Assembly (NCBI GenBank): GCA_000955875.1
Contig: JYOE01000014.1
Coordinates: 261,802-325,801 of the forward strand
Direction: 5' to 3'
DNA length: 64,000 nt
Origin: Terrabacter sp. 28
Lineage (GTDB): Bacteria; Actinomycetota; Actinomycetes; Actinomycetales; Dermatophilaceae
The notes under the pieces were generated by a model, which saw only the letters and a list, made by a program, of their open reading frames with translations, was not told the origin of the DNA and did no database searches. The translations under genes and the position numbers were made by a program. Within the stretch, counting starts at the first letter, position 1. Every line of letters starts with the position of its first letter. Positions 8,227 through 15,604 of the stretch are shown in pieces.

Positions 8227-9271
8227 GGCTCACCCGCTCCAGCACTCGCGCGACGTCGGCGACCGTCCTCGACCACGGGCTCAGCGTGGCACGCCGCGCG
8301 GCCGCGCGAGAGCGCAATCGCGATCGGAGGTCGGCGTCCGCCAGCCACTGGCGCAGTGCGGCGGCGAGCGGTTCGGTCCCGTCGGCCGCGACGAGCAGGC
8401 CCGGCACGTCGGCGCCGTTGGCGCCCAGGGCCTCCGGTATGCCGCCCACGCAGGTTGCGACGACGGGCAGCCCCCGCGCCAGCGCCTCCGTCACGACCAT
8501 CCCGTAGGTCTCGGCACGGGAGGGGACCACGACGAGGTCGGCGGCGGCATACGCCCGCTGGAGGGCGTGCCTCCCGAGCGGCCCGACGAGGCTGACGCGC
8601 TGCGAGACGTCGGCAGAGGCGAGCCGCCCTCGCACGTCGGCGACGCAGTCTGGGTCGACGTCGAGGGCACCGGCCAGCACGCAGTGCCAGGGCAGGTCGG
8701 CGACGCGGCCGAGCGCGTCGGCGAGGTCGGTCTGTCCCTTGAGGGGCGACACGGCACCGACGCAGAGCAGCGAGCTGCCGGGCGGTGTGCCCGGCGCGAG
8801 CGGCGCGGCGTCGACGCCGGGGTGGGCCACGTGGACCCTGTCGTCCGCGAGCGCGTACGTGTCGGTGAGGCGGCGACGCGTCCAGTCGCTCGTCGCCAGC
8901 ACCGCTGCCGCCGACCGGAGGACGCGCCCCTCCTCGGGCGCGGCTGCGGGGTCAGCGACCTCGAGCGGCAGGTGGACGAGGACGACGAGCCGCGGGCGCC
9001 GAGCCTCCTCGACGAAGACGTCGGCGGAGCACGACGCGACGAGACCGTCGACGAGCAGCACTGCGTCCGTGGGGATCTCGGACACCACAGCCGCGAGGCC
9101 CGCGAGCGCCGTCGAGTCCGGTCGGGGCCAGTGACCCGCGACGGGGTGCTCGTGCACCGTCCACCCCGCGACCCGCAGACCGTCGAGCACGCGTCGGTCG
9201 TACGTGTTGCCGCCGCTCGGTCGGGCGGGGTCGTCGATGCCGTCGGGGACGACGGCGTGGACGGTCGTCAC
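8219..9271 (-). CDS. Family 4 glycosyltransferase
   Basis: GT-B fold retaining glycosyltransferase of about 350 aa, likely cytoplasmic. The N-terminal half begins [20 protein letters not shown], a typical acceptor-domain opening, and the C-terminal half has [38 protein letters not shown] (the E-x7-E nucleotide-sugar motif) and [14 protein letters not shown]. The GTG at 9269-9271 was chosen because it overlaps the PTPS-like gene stop by four bases (GTGA); an upstream in-frame start gives an eight-residue extension with no family support. The sugar donor and acceptor cannot be read from the sequence. Its place among cyclohydrolase, PTPS-fold and dehydrogenase genes suggests it decorates the product of that pathway. 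Confidence 0.87.
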   Translation of the reverse strand: MTTVHAVVPDGIDDPARPSGGNTYDRRVLDGLRVAGWTVHEHPVAGHWPRPDSTALAGLAAVVSEIPTDAVLLVDGLVASCSADVFVEEARRPRLVVLVHLPLEVADPAAAPEEGRVLRSAAAVLATSDWTRRRLTDTYALADDRVHVAHPGVDAAPLAPGTPPGSSLLCVGAVSPLKGQTDLADALGRVADLPWHCVLAGALDVDPDCVADVRGRLASADVSQRVSLVGPLGRHALQRAYAAADLVVVPSRAETYGMVVTEALARGLPVVATCVGGIPEALGANGADVPGLLVAADGTEPLAAALRQWLADADLRSRLRSRAAARRATLSPWSRTVADVARVLERVSRD

Positions 9272-9666
9272 ACGTCGCGCTCGTAGGTGGCCCACGCGAC
9301 GTGCGACTCGTGCAGGGTGACCGCGAGACCGGTCACCTGTTCGGACGCCGCGCCCAGCTGCCCCGAACGCACCCGCTCGCAGACGCGGTCGGCGACGGCT
9401 CGCGCGAGCACCTCGGTCGACGTGTTGACGCCCGTGAAGGCCGGGTCGTCGTCGAGGTTGCGGTAGGTGAGCTCACCGACGACCTCGTGGACGTGCTGTG
9501 TCGCCAGACCGATGTCGACGAGGATGTCGTCGTCGTCGAGCTGCGGGCCGCGGAAGGTCACGTCGACGACGAACGTCGCGCCGTGCAGCGCCTGCGCGGG
9601 CCCGAAGACCTCGCCCCGGAAGCTGTGCGCGACCATCATGTGGTCCCGGACGGTGACACTGAACAA
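9268..9666 (-). CDS. PTPS/QueD (6-carboxytetrahydropterin synthase) fold protein with altered active site
   Basis: A 132-aa T-fold protein of the 6-pyruvoyl-tetrahydropterin synthase family. By hand alignment with E. coli QueD, the zinc ligands His16 and His31 correspond to His14 and His28 here, but the third zinc His is replaced by Ala30 (LHGATF instead of LHGHSF). The catalytic Cys is also Ala (about residue 24) and the Asp-His-His segment is replaced by Thr-Tyr-Arg. The late Glu in LHESH remains. It is therefore unlikely to do classical QueD or PTPS chemistry; it may catalyse a different step or bind a pterin-like compound. It shares an operon with a cyclohydrolase II and a RibD-C reductase and overlaps the glycosyltransferase start. 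Confidence 0.78.
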   Translation of the reverse strand: MFSVTVRDHMMVAHSFRGEVFGPAQALHGATFVVDVTFRGPQLDDDDILVDIGLATQHVHEVVGELTYRNLDDDPAFTGVNTSTEVLARAVADRVCERVRSGQLGAASEQVTGLAVTLHESHVAWATYERDV

Positions 9667-9707
9667 CGGGCTCCCCCGATCGGTGGTGGGTGGGTCGTGC
9701 TGGGTGG

Positions 9708-10700
9708 TCAGTGGGCGGTGGGATACGTGATCGTGTGGCAGATGGCGGGCAGGCTGCCGTCGACGAGGCGTGGCAGGACGTCGGGCAGCTCACCGAAGGA
9801 CGACTCCCCCGTGAGCAGGACGTCGAAGGCTGGGTCGCGCAGCAGGTCGAGCGATAGCGCGAGCCGCTGCGCGTACGAGTAGCGCGAGCGCCTCGCTGCC
9901 GCAACGGAACCCACTTGGCTCGCGCGGACGCCGAGCCGCGACGAGTGGAACGCGCCGCCGAGCGCCAGCTCCACGGTGCGGTCGCCGTACCAGCTCAGCT
10001 CGAGCACGGTCGCCTCCGGCGCGAGCAGGTCGAGCGAGAGCTGCAGGCCCGCGCTCGTGGCGCTCGTGTGGACGACGAGGTCGTGACCGTGCTCGCTGCG
10101 GTCGAGGTCGTCGGGGCGCGCGAACCCCACTCCGAGCCCGGCGGCGACCCCGGACCGCGACGGGTCGACGTCGACGAGCGTGACCCGGGCCCCCGGGATG
10201 CGGGCCAGCAGCCGGGCGACGCAGCACCCGACCATCCCGGCGCCCACGACGGCGACGCGGTCACCGACGAGCGGTGCCGCGTCCCAGAGTGCGTTCACGG
10301 CCGTCTCGACGGTGCCCGCGAGCACCGCCCGCCGGGGCGGCACGTCGTCGGGCACGGCGACCACCGCCTCCGCGGGCACGACGTACGCCGTCTGGTGCGG
10401 GTGCAGGCAGAAGACGGTGCGCCCGCGCAGCGCCGGCGGTCCCTGCTCGACGACGCCGACGTTGAGGTAGCCGTACTTCACGGGTCCCGGGAAGTCGCCC
10501 TCCTGGTGCGGGGCGCGCATCACGTCGTGCTGGTCGGCCGGGACCGCACCGCGGAAGACGATCGTCTCGGTGCCGCGGCTCACCCCCGAGTGCAACGAGC
10601 GCACCAGCACGTCGCCGGGACCCGCCGCGGGCAGGGTGACGGGCCGGAGCTCGCCCCTGCCGGGCTCGGCGACCCAAAAGGCCTGCGCGACGCTGGACAC
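9708..10700 (-). CDS. BchC-like zinc-free medium-chain dehydrogenase
   Basis: MDR-superfamily oxidoreductase, 330 aa, with the GroES-like N-terminal domain and a Rossmann domain starting [17 protein letters not shown] near residue 150. The usual catalytic-zinc Cys region reads SGVSRGTE, as in the BchC-like branch, so a classical zinc alcohol dehydrogenase site is absent. [10 protein letters not shown] near residue 100 is another branch-typical segment. Substrate is unknown; in context it may oxidise or reduce a side chain of the cluster product. It starts with GTG and has the motif TAGTCT six bases upstream, so a leaderless transcript is possible. The PTPS-like gene follows after 41 bases, suggesting it leads a six-gene minus-strand operon. 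Confidence 0.82.
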   Translation of the reverse strand: MSSVAQAFWVAEPGRGELRPVTLPAAGPGDVLVRSLHSGVSRGTETIVFRGAVPADQHDVMRAPHQEGDFPGPVKYGYLNVGVVEQGPPALRGRTVFCLHPHQTAYVVPAEAVVAVPDDVPPRRAVLAGTVETAVNALWDAAPLVGDRVAVVGAGMVGCCVARLLARIPGARVTLVDVDPSRSGVAAGLGVGFARPDDLDRSEHGHDLVVHTSATSAGLQLSLDLLAPEATVLELSWYGDRTVELALGGAFHSSRLGVRASQVGSVAAARRSRYSYAQRLALSLDLLRDPAFDVLLTGESSFGELPDVLPRLVDGSLPAICHTITYPTAH

Positions 10701-10768
10701 GGCCCCAGACTAGAGCGGACTCTGAACTCCGGAGGCGGCCACGTCGTCCTTGGTTCAAACCCCGTTCG
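10701..10768. promoter_or_regulatory. Divergent intergenic region of the pterin-type cluster
   Basis: Only 68 bases separate the dehydrogenase (minus) from the CDP-alcohol phosphotransferase (plus), so both promoters must lie here or extend into the genes. On the minus strand a TAGTCT -10-like hexamer lies six bases before the GTG; no convincing -35 was found. The shared region suggests both arms are expressed together. Confidence 0.4.
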
Positions 10769-11560
10769 ATGAGGTGGAGGCGCGTGCGTCAGCTGATCCC
10801 CCCCGGCCCGGTCATCGGGTTCGTCGGCGTGCTGGGCCTGCTCACCGGGCTGCACGACGTCGGCGGGCTGGGCCAGCGCGGGTGGATGGCGGGCCTCGCC
10901 AGCGGCGTGGCCCTCCTGGCGGCGCTCTCCTGCGGGCTCGTCCGCGTCGGGCGGCGCGCGCTGCTGCCCGCCGACCGTGTCACCCTCACCCGGGCCGTGC
11001 TCGTCTGCGGCGTCACCGCTCTCGTGGCCGCCTCGTCCGGCGGGGCCGGCACACCCGGCGGGCTCGGCGTCCTGGTCGCCGTCTCCTCGGTCGCCCTGGC
11101 GCTCGACGCCGTCGACGGCTGGGTGGCCCGGCGCACGGGCACGGCGAACCCCATGGGCGCCCGCTTCGACATGGAGACCGACGCCTTCCTCATCCTCGTC
11201 CTCAGCGTGCAGGTCGCACGCGACCTCGGCTGGTGGGTGCTCGGCATCGGCGCCGCACGCTATGTGCTGCTCGCCGTCGGCGTGGCCGGCCGGTGGGCAC
11301 CCTGGCTACGCGGGCAGGTGCCCGCCCGTCGCTGGCGCAAGGTCGTGGCGGCCTACCAGGGGATCGCGCTGACCGTGGCGTCGGCGCAGGTCCTCGACGA
11401 GCGGCTCGTGACCCTGAGCGTCGCGGCCGGGCTGGCGCTGCTGGTCGTCTCGTTCGGCACGGAGGTGGCGGCCCTGCGGCGCCTGCCCGCGCCCGACGCC
11501 GCGACGTCCCTCCCCCACCCGGTCCCGCTCGACGTCACCGTGGCCGAAGCGGTCCAGTGA
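10769..11560 (+). CDS. CDP-alcohol phosphatidyltransferase family protein
   Basis: Integral membrane enzyme of 263 aa that would transfer a substituted phosphate from a CDP-linked donor to an alcohol acceptor. The CDP-OH-P transferase signature is complete: LDAVDGWVAR, then after eight residues Gly, then two Asp four apart (FDMETD), about residues 110-136. Hydrophobic segments before and after it give about six spans. The ATG at 10769 is used; a GTG at 10784 preceded by GGTGGAGG is an alternative start. The next gene begins with a GTG overlapping this stop by four bases. Lipid head group or sugar-phosphate acceptor cannot be told, but the neighbouring LtaS-like enzyme suggests a role in a phosphate-linked envelope molecule. 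Confidence 0.88.
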   Translation: MRWRRVRQLIPPGPVIGFVGVLGLLTGLHDVGGLGQRGWMAGLASGVALLAALSCGLVRVGRRALLPADRVTLTRAVLVCGVTALVAASSGGAGTPGGLGVLVAVSSVALALDAVDGWVARRTGTANPMGARFDMETDAFLILVLSVQVARDLGWWVLGIGAARYVLLAVGVAGRWAPWLRGQVPARRWRKVVAAYQGIALTVASAQVLDERLVTLSVAAGLALLVVSFGTEVAALRRLPAPDAATSLPHPVPLDVTVAEAVQ

Positions 11561-13203
11561 GCGCCACCGTCCGGCCCACCTCCGTGCGCCGGGCCCTCGG
11601 GCACGTCGCGACGGCGATCGCCCTCGTGGTGCTGTGGGTAGCGCTCGTCGCACCCGTCCCCGCCATCGGCTGGGCGGCCACGCCCCTGGCGGCGCTCCGC
11701 GTCCCGATCGAGGGAGTCGTGCTGCTCGCGGCCCTGCTCGTGCTCCCCGGTCGCGTACGCCGGTGGCTGGCCGTCGTCGTCGGCGTCCTGCTCGGGGCGA
11801 TGCTGACCCTCCGCGTGCTCGACGGGGTCTTCGTCGCCACGCTCTACCGTCCGTTCAACGCGCTGACCGACTGGCGCTACGCCGGGTCGGCCCGCGACCT
11901 CGTCGGTGACTCCATGGGGCCGACGGTCGCCCTGCTCGTCGTCGCCGGGGCCGCCCTGGTGCTCCTCGGCCTGCTCGTGCTCGTGCCGTGGGCGGTGCTC
12001 CGCGTCGGCCGGCTCGTCCAGCGACACCGCCCCGTGGCGTGGCGGGTCGTCGCCGCCGGGGCGATCGTGTGGGCGGTCTGCGCACCGCTCGGCGTCAGCG
12101 TCGGTCGCGACCTGCCCGTCGCGGCGGCGACCACCGCGACCCTGACCGCCCACGAGGTGACGACCGTGCGCGAGGCGGCCGCCGACCGAGCCGCCTTCGC
12201 GACGCAGATCCCGGTCGACGCCTTCGCCGGGACCCGTCCGGACCAGCTCCTCACCGCGTTGCGCGGCAAGGACGTCGTCGTCGTCTTCGTCGAGAGCTAC
12301 GGGCGTGTGGCCGTCGAGCAGAGCCCCGACGTCGCCCGAGCCCTGTCCGCCGGGACGAGCAGCCTGCGCGCCGACGGCTGGAGCACTCGCAGCGCCTGGC
12401 TGACGTCGCCGACCTTCGGCGGCATCAGCTGGCTCGCCCACTCCACGCTCCAGTCCGGCCTCTGGGTGAGCAGCCAGCAGCGCTACGACCAGCTGCTCGA
12501 CACGCGGCGCCTCACGCTCACCCGGGCCTTCTCGCAGGCCGGCTGGCGCACCGTCGACGTCGTCCCGGCCAACTTTCGCGACTGGCCGGAGGGTCAGGCG
12601 TTCTACGGCTACGACCGCGTCTACGACCGCCGCACGCTCGGCTACGCCGGTCCCGGCTACGGCTACGCGCCCATGCCCGACCAGTTCACCCTCGCGGCCT
12701 TCGACCGGCTCGAGCTGGCCAAGACCGACCGGGCCCGGGTCATGGCCGAGGTGGACCTCGTCACCAGCCACGTGCCGTGGGCTCCCCTGCCGCGCCTCGT
12801 CGACTGGTCGGAGGTCGGGGACGGCTCGGTCTTCCTCGCCGACGCCGGCAAGGCACCCACCCGCGACGTCGTGTGGCGCAGCACCGACCGCATCCGGACG
12901 GCATACGGCCAGACCGTCGCGTACTCCCTCGACAGCGTCGTGTCGTTCCTGCGGGGGACGCAGGACGAGAACCTCGTCGTGCTCGTCCTCGGCGACCACC
13001 AGCCCGTCAGCGTCGTGTCCGGCGAGAACGCCAGCCACGATGTGCCCGTCACCCTCGTCACCCGCGACCCGGCCGTGCTCCAGCGCATCCACGGCTGGGG
13101 CTGGCAGGAGGGCCTGCGGCCCGGCACGGACGCACCCGTGTGGCCGATGGACCGCTTCCGCGACCGGTTCCTCACGGCATACGGCCCCGGCGGCGACGGC
13201 TGA
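11557..13203 (+). CDS. Membrane-anchored sulfatase/LtaS-like phosphotransferase
   Basis: Protein of 548 aa with about four or five N-terminal transmembrane segments (roughly residues 15-40, 45-65, 70-95, 122-150, 160-182) and an extracytoplasmic alkaline-phosphatase-superfamily domain from about residue 235. Likely metal and catalytic positions by analogy with lipoteichoic acid synthase are Glu246 in VFVESYGR, Thr286 in SPTFGG, His405 in TSHVPW, and Asp480-His481 in LGDHQP. The Cys-x-Pro-x-Arg motif of true arylsulfatases is absent, so transfer or hydrolysis of a phospho-group is more likely than sulfate release. It overlaps the CDP-alcohol phosphotransferase by four bases and is divergent from the six-gene pterin-type operon. 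Substrate unknown. Confidence 0.8.
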   Translation: MSATVRPTSVRRALGHVATAIALVVLWVALVAPVPAIGWAATPLAALRVPIEGVVLLAALLVLPGRVRRWLAVVVGVLLGAMLTLRVLDGVFVATLYRPFNALTDWRYAGSARDLVGDSMGPTVALLVVAGAALVLLGLLVLVPWAVLRVGRLVQRHRPVAWRVVAAGAIVWAVCAPLGVSVGRDLPVAAATTATLTAHEVTTVREAAADRAAFATQIPVDAFAGTRPDQLLTALRGKDVVVVFVESYGRVAVEQSPDVARALSAGTSSLRADGWSTRSAWLTSPTFGGISWLAHSTLQSGLWVSSQQRYDQLLDTRRLTLTRAFSQAGWRTVDVVPANFRDWPEGQAFYGYDRVYDRRTLGYAGPGYGYAPMPDQFTLAAFDRLELAKTDRARVMAEVDLVTSHVPWAPLPRLVDWSEVGDGSVFLADAGKAPTRDVVWRSTDRIRTAYGQTVAYSLDSVVSFLRGTQDENLVVLVLGDHQPVSVVSGENASHDVPVTLVTRDPAVLQRIHGWGWQEGLRPGTDAPVWPMDRFRDRFLTAYGPGGDG

Positions 13204-13313
13204 GCGCACCCCTCGTGAACCGGCGCACCCCGGGTGTCGTCTCCGGGTGGAGAGTCCGACACCACGGCGCCACCCCGACGCCGCGCGGCGAGCCGGACGG
13301 ATGGAGTGACCTG

Positions 13314-13718
13314 ATGAGACTCCGCATCCTGGGTGCCGTGGCGCTGCTCGTCTCCGCCGCGGTGCACGGCTACCTGTGGTTCGACGGCGTGCGCAACCAG
13401 TCCGTCGGCCCGATGTTCCTCGTCAACGTGGTCGCGGGCGTCGTCATCGCGATCATGCTGCTGCGCTGGGAGCACTGGGTCCCGGCCTTCCTCACGCTCG
13501 GCTTCGGCGCGGCGACGCTCGGTGCGTTCGTCATCTCCTCGACGGTGGGCCTGCTCGGCATCCACACCGAGTGGAAGGGCTTCGCCGTCTTCGCCGCGGC
13601 CGCCTCCGAGATCGTCTGCATCGTCGTCGGCGCCACGCTGCTGCTGCGGGCCCGGTCGTTCTCGACAGACCTGGCGCCGCGCACGCACGCGACGACGCAC
13701 GGGCACCACGCGTCCTGA
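13314..13718 (+). CDS. Small four-helix membrane protein, unknown function
   Basis: A 134-aa protein with four predicted membrane segments (about residues 4-22, 30-48, 55-75, 88-110) and a short His-rich tail (HATTHGHH). GGAGTGA lies eight bases before the ATG. I do not recognise a characterised family. The Tyr-Leu-Trp-Phe-Asp start after the first helix (HGYLWFDGVR) is seen in small actinobacterial membrane proteins of unknown role. It stands alone between the sulfatase and the convergent sensor kinase. Confidence 0.7.
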   Translation: MRLRILGAVALLVSAAVHGYLWFDGVRNQSVGPMFLVNVVAGVVIAIMLLRWEHWVPAFLTLGFGAATLGAFVISSTVGLLGIHTEWKGFAVFAAAASEIVCIVVGATLLLRARSFSTDLAPRTHATTHGHHAS

Positions 13719-13741
13719 GGCGGGCGCCCCGGTCAGTGCAC

Positions 13742-15547
13742 TCAGAGGGCGGGCAGGAGCAGCCGGACGCTCGTGCCTCGCCCGAGCTCGGAGTCGACGT
13801 GGATGCGGCCCCCGTGCCGCGACACCACGCGCTGGGCGATGCTGAGCCCCAGCCCGGTGCCCGGCACCCTGAGGCTGGCCGGGTTGGTGCCGCGGAAGAA
13901 CTCGGTGAACAGTCCCGCCTGGTCCTCCGGCGAGATGCCGAGACCGTCGTCGGCGCACTCCAGCACCACCCGGTCACGGCGGCTCGCGACCGACACCGCC
14001 ACCGAGCCACCCGCCGGCGTGAACTTCACGGCGTTGCTGACGAGGTTCTGCACCACCCGCTCGAGGTCGCCGGCGCTGCCGCGCACGAGCGGCAGCGCGG
14101 GCTCCAGGTCGAACGTGAGGGTCACGTCCTGGTGGTCGGCGCGCGGCCGGAACATGTCGACGACGTCACGTGACACGACACCCAGGTCCACGTCGGCCTC
14201 GGGGAGGGCCCGGTCAGGGTCGCTCACACGCGAGAGCGTCAGGAGGTCGTCGACGAGGTGCTGCAGGCGCTCGGTGTTGCGCTCGATGACGCCCAGCGAC
14301 CAGTCCGGGTTGCCGTCCGGCTCCTGCCGCAGCAGCTCCACGTGCCCGACGATCGAGGCGAGCGGGTTCTTCAGCTCGTGCGACACGGTGGAGAAGAGCT
14401 GGGTCTTGCTGCGGTCGGACTCGCGCAGCTCGGCAGCGACCCTGCGCTCGGCGGCATACAGGCGGGCGTTGCGGATGGCGCGCCCGAGGTCACGGCCGAT
14501 CTCGAGCGCGGCGGCCGCCTCGGCCTCGGTCCACCCCGGGTCGGCGGGTCCGCGCGTGCAGGCGATGTAGCCGAAGCACGACGAACCCGAGCCGATGGGT
14601 GCGACGAGGATGGAGCGGGCCCCGGCGTCGCGCAGGAACTGCTGCACCTCGGCGAGCTCGCCGGCCCGCCACGCCAGGTCGGCGTCGCCGGCACCGTCCT
14701 GCTCGACGACGGCGACCCTGCCCGTACGCCAGCGGCGGGTCGCGATGTCACGGGCGGTCGCGACGAGGGAGACGGGGGTGTGCACCGGGCCGGCACTGCG
14801 GGCCGCCACGCTCTCGCGCTCGTCGTCGTCCTCACCCGCGAAGGCGCGCATCCAGAGCCGCGACGTCGCCAGGCCGGCGGCGATCGGCTCCGAGGCGACG
14901 TCGAGCACCTTGGCCGGGTCGAGGTCCTCCTGGGCGATGCGGGCGACGGTCTGGACCGCCTCGACGAGCCTGACCCGCTCGGCGAGCGCGTTGCGCTGTC
15001 GAGCGGACGAGATCGCGATCCCCGTCTGGTGCGCGAAGAGCTCCAGGACGGCGCGCTGGGTGAGGTCGGGGCGGCGGCCACTCAGCGGAAGGTCGACCGA
15101 CAGGATGCCGAGGAGGTTGCCGACGGCGTCGGAGAACGGCGCGATGAGGGTGTCCTCGGGGTTCCACGCGTCGGGGTCGTCGACCGGTGCGGTCCAGTCG
15201 GAGGCGACCCAGCCGTCCCCGGAGCCGGCGGGCAGCTGGCCGGCCGGCACGAAGCGCAGGCTGCCCCAGCGCTCGGCCGCCGCGAACTCGGCCTCGAGGT
15301 TGATGCGGGGGGTGCGGCGGCCCATCAGCTCGCTGCGGGCGTCGTCGTCACCGGCGACGGCGACGACCTCGACGTCTCCCGTGGGGATGACGAGGCTGAT
15401 CGCGGCGACCTTGAAGCCGACGACGTCGGCCGCGCCGTCGACGACCATCTCGAAGAGGCTGGTCAGGTCGTCCTGTGCACTGGCCCGGTTCATCAGGTCG
15501 GTGAGCCGTCCGAGCGCCAGCACCTCCCACGTCACGCCGTCGCGCAC
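13742..15547 (-). CDS. GAF-domain sensor histidine kinase
   Basis: Soluble sensor kinase of 601 aa without transmembrane segments. Two GAF-like sensor regions occupy about residues 20-185 and 195-365. The HisKA domain has its phosphorylated His at about residue 390 in STVSHELKNPLAS, and the ATPase domain shows NLVSNAVKFTPAGG (N box), DDGLGIS (G1) and GTGLGLSIAQRVV (G2). No response regulator gene is nearby, so it is an orphan kinase. Nothing in the sequence identifies the signal or shows a haem or flavin site. It lies 57 bases downstream of a second kinase on the same strand and may be co-transcribed with it. Confidence 0.88.
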   Translation of the reverse strand: MRDGVTWEVLALGRLTDLMNRASAQDDLTSLFEMVVDGAADVVGFKVAAISLVIPTGDVEVVAVAGDDDARSELMGRRTPRINLEAEFAAAERWGSLRFVPAGQLPAGSGDGWVASDWTAPVDDPDAWNPEDTLIAPFSDAVGNLLGILSVDLPLSGRRPDLTQRAVLELFAHQTGIAISSARQRNALAERVRLVEAVQTVARIAQEDLDPAKVLDVASEPIAAGLATSRLWMRAFAGEDDDERESVAARSAGPVHTPVSLVATARDIATRRWRTGRVAVVEQDGAGDADLAWRAGELAEVQQFLRDAGARSILVAPIGSGSSCFGYIACTRGPADPGWTEAEAAAALEIGRDLGRAIRNARLYAAERRVAAELRESDRSKTQLFSTVSHELKNPLASIVGHVELLRQEPDGNPDWSLGVIERNTERLQHLVDDLLTLSRVSDPDRALPEADVDLGVVSRDVVDMFRPRADHQDVTLTFDLEPALPLVRGSAGDLERVVQNLVSNAVKFTPAGGSVAVSVASRRDRVVLECADDGLGISPEDQAGLFTEFFRGTNPASLRVPGTGLGLSIAQRVVSRHGGRIHVDSELGRGTSVRLLLPAL

Positions 15548-15604
15548 CCCTGTCCCCTGGCCTTCCGTCCGTGTGTCGCTCGTCCGCGAGCGCGGGATCG
15601 CCCC

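Noticed and set aside
10725..10765. tRNA-like sequence (GGTTCAAACCCC preceded by an anticodon-arm-like stretch)
   Set aside because: No acceptor stem or D arm can be formed and the stem pairings are poor; it lies in a 68-bp divergent promoter region.
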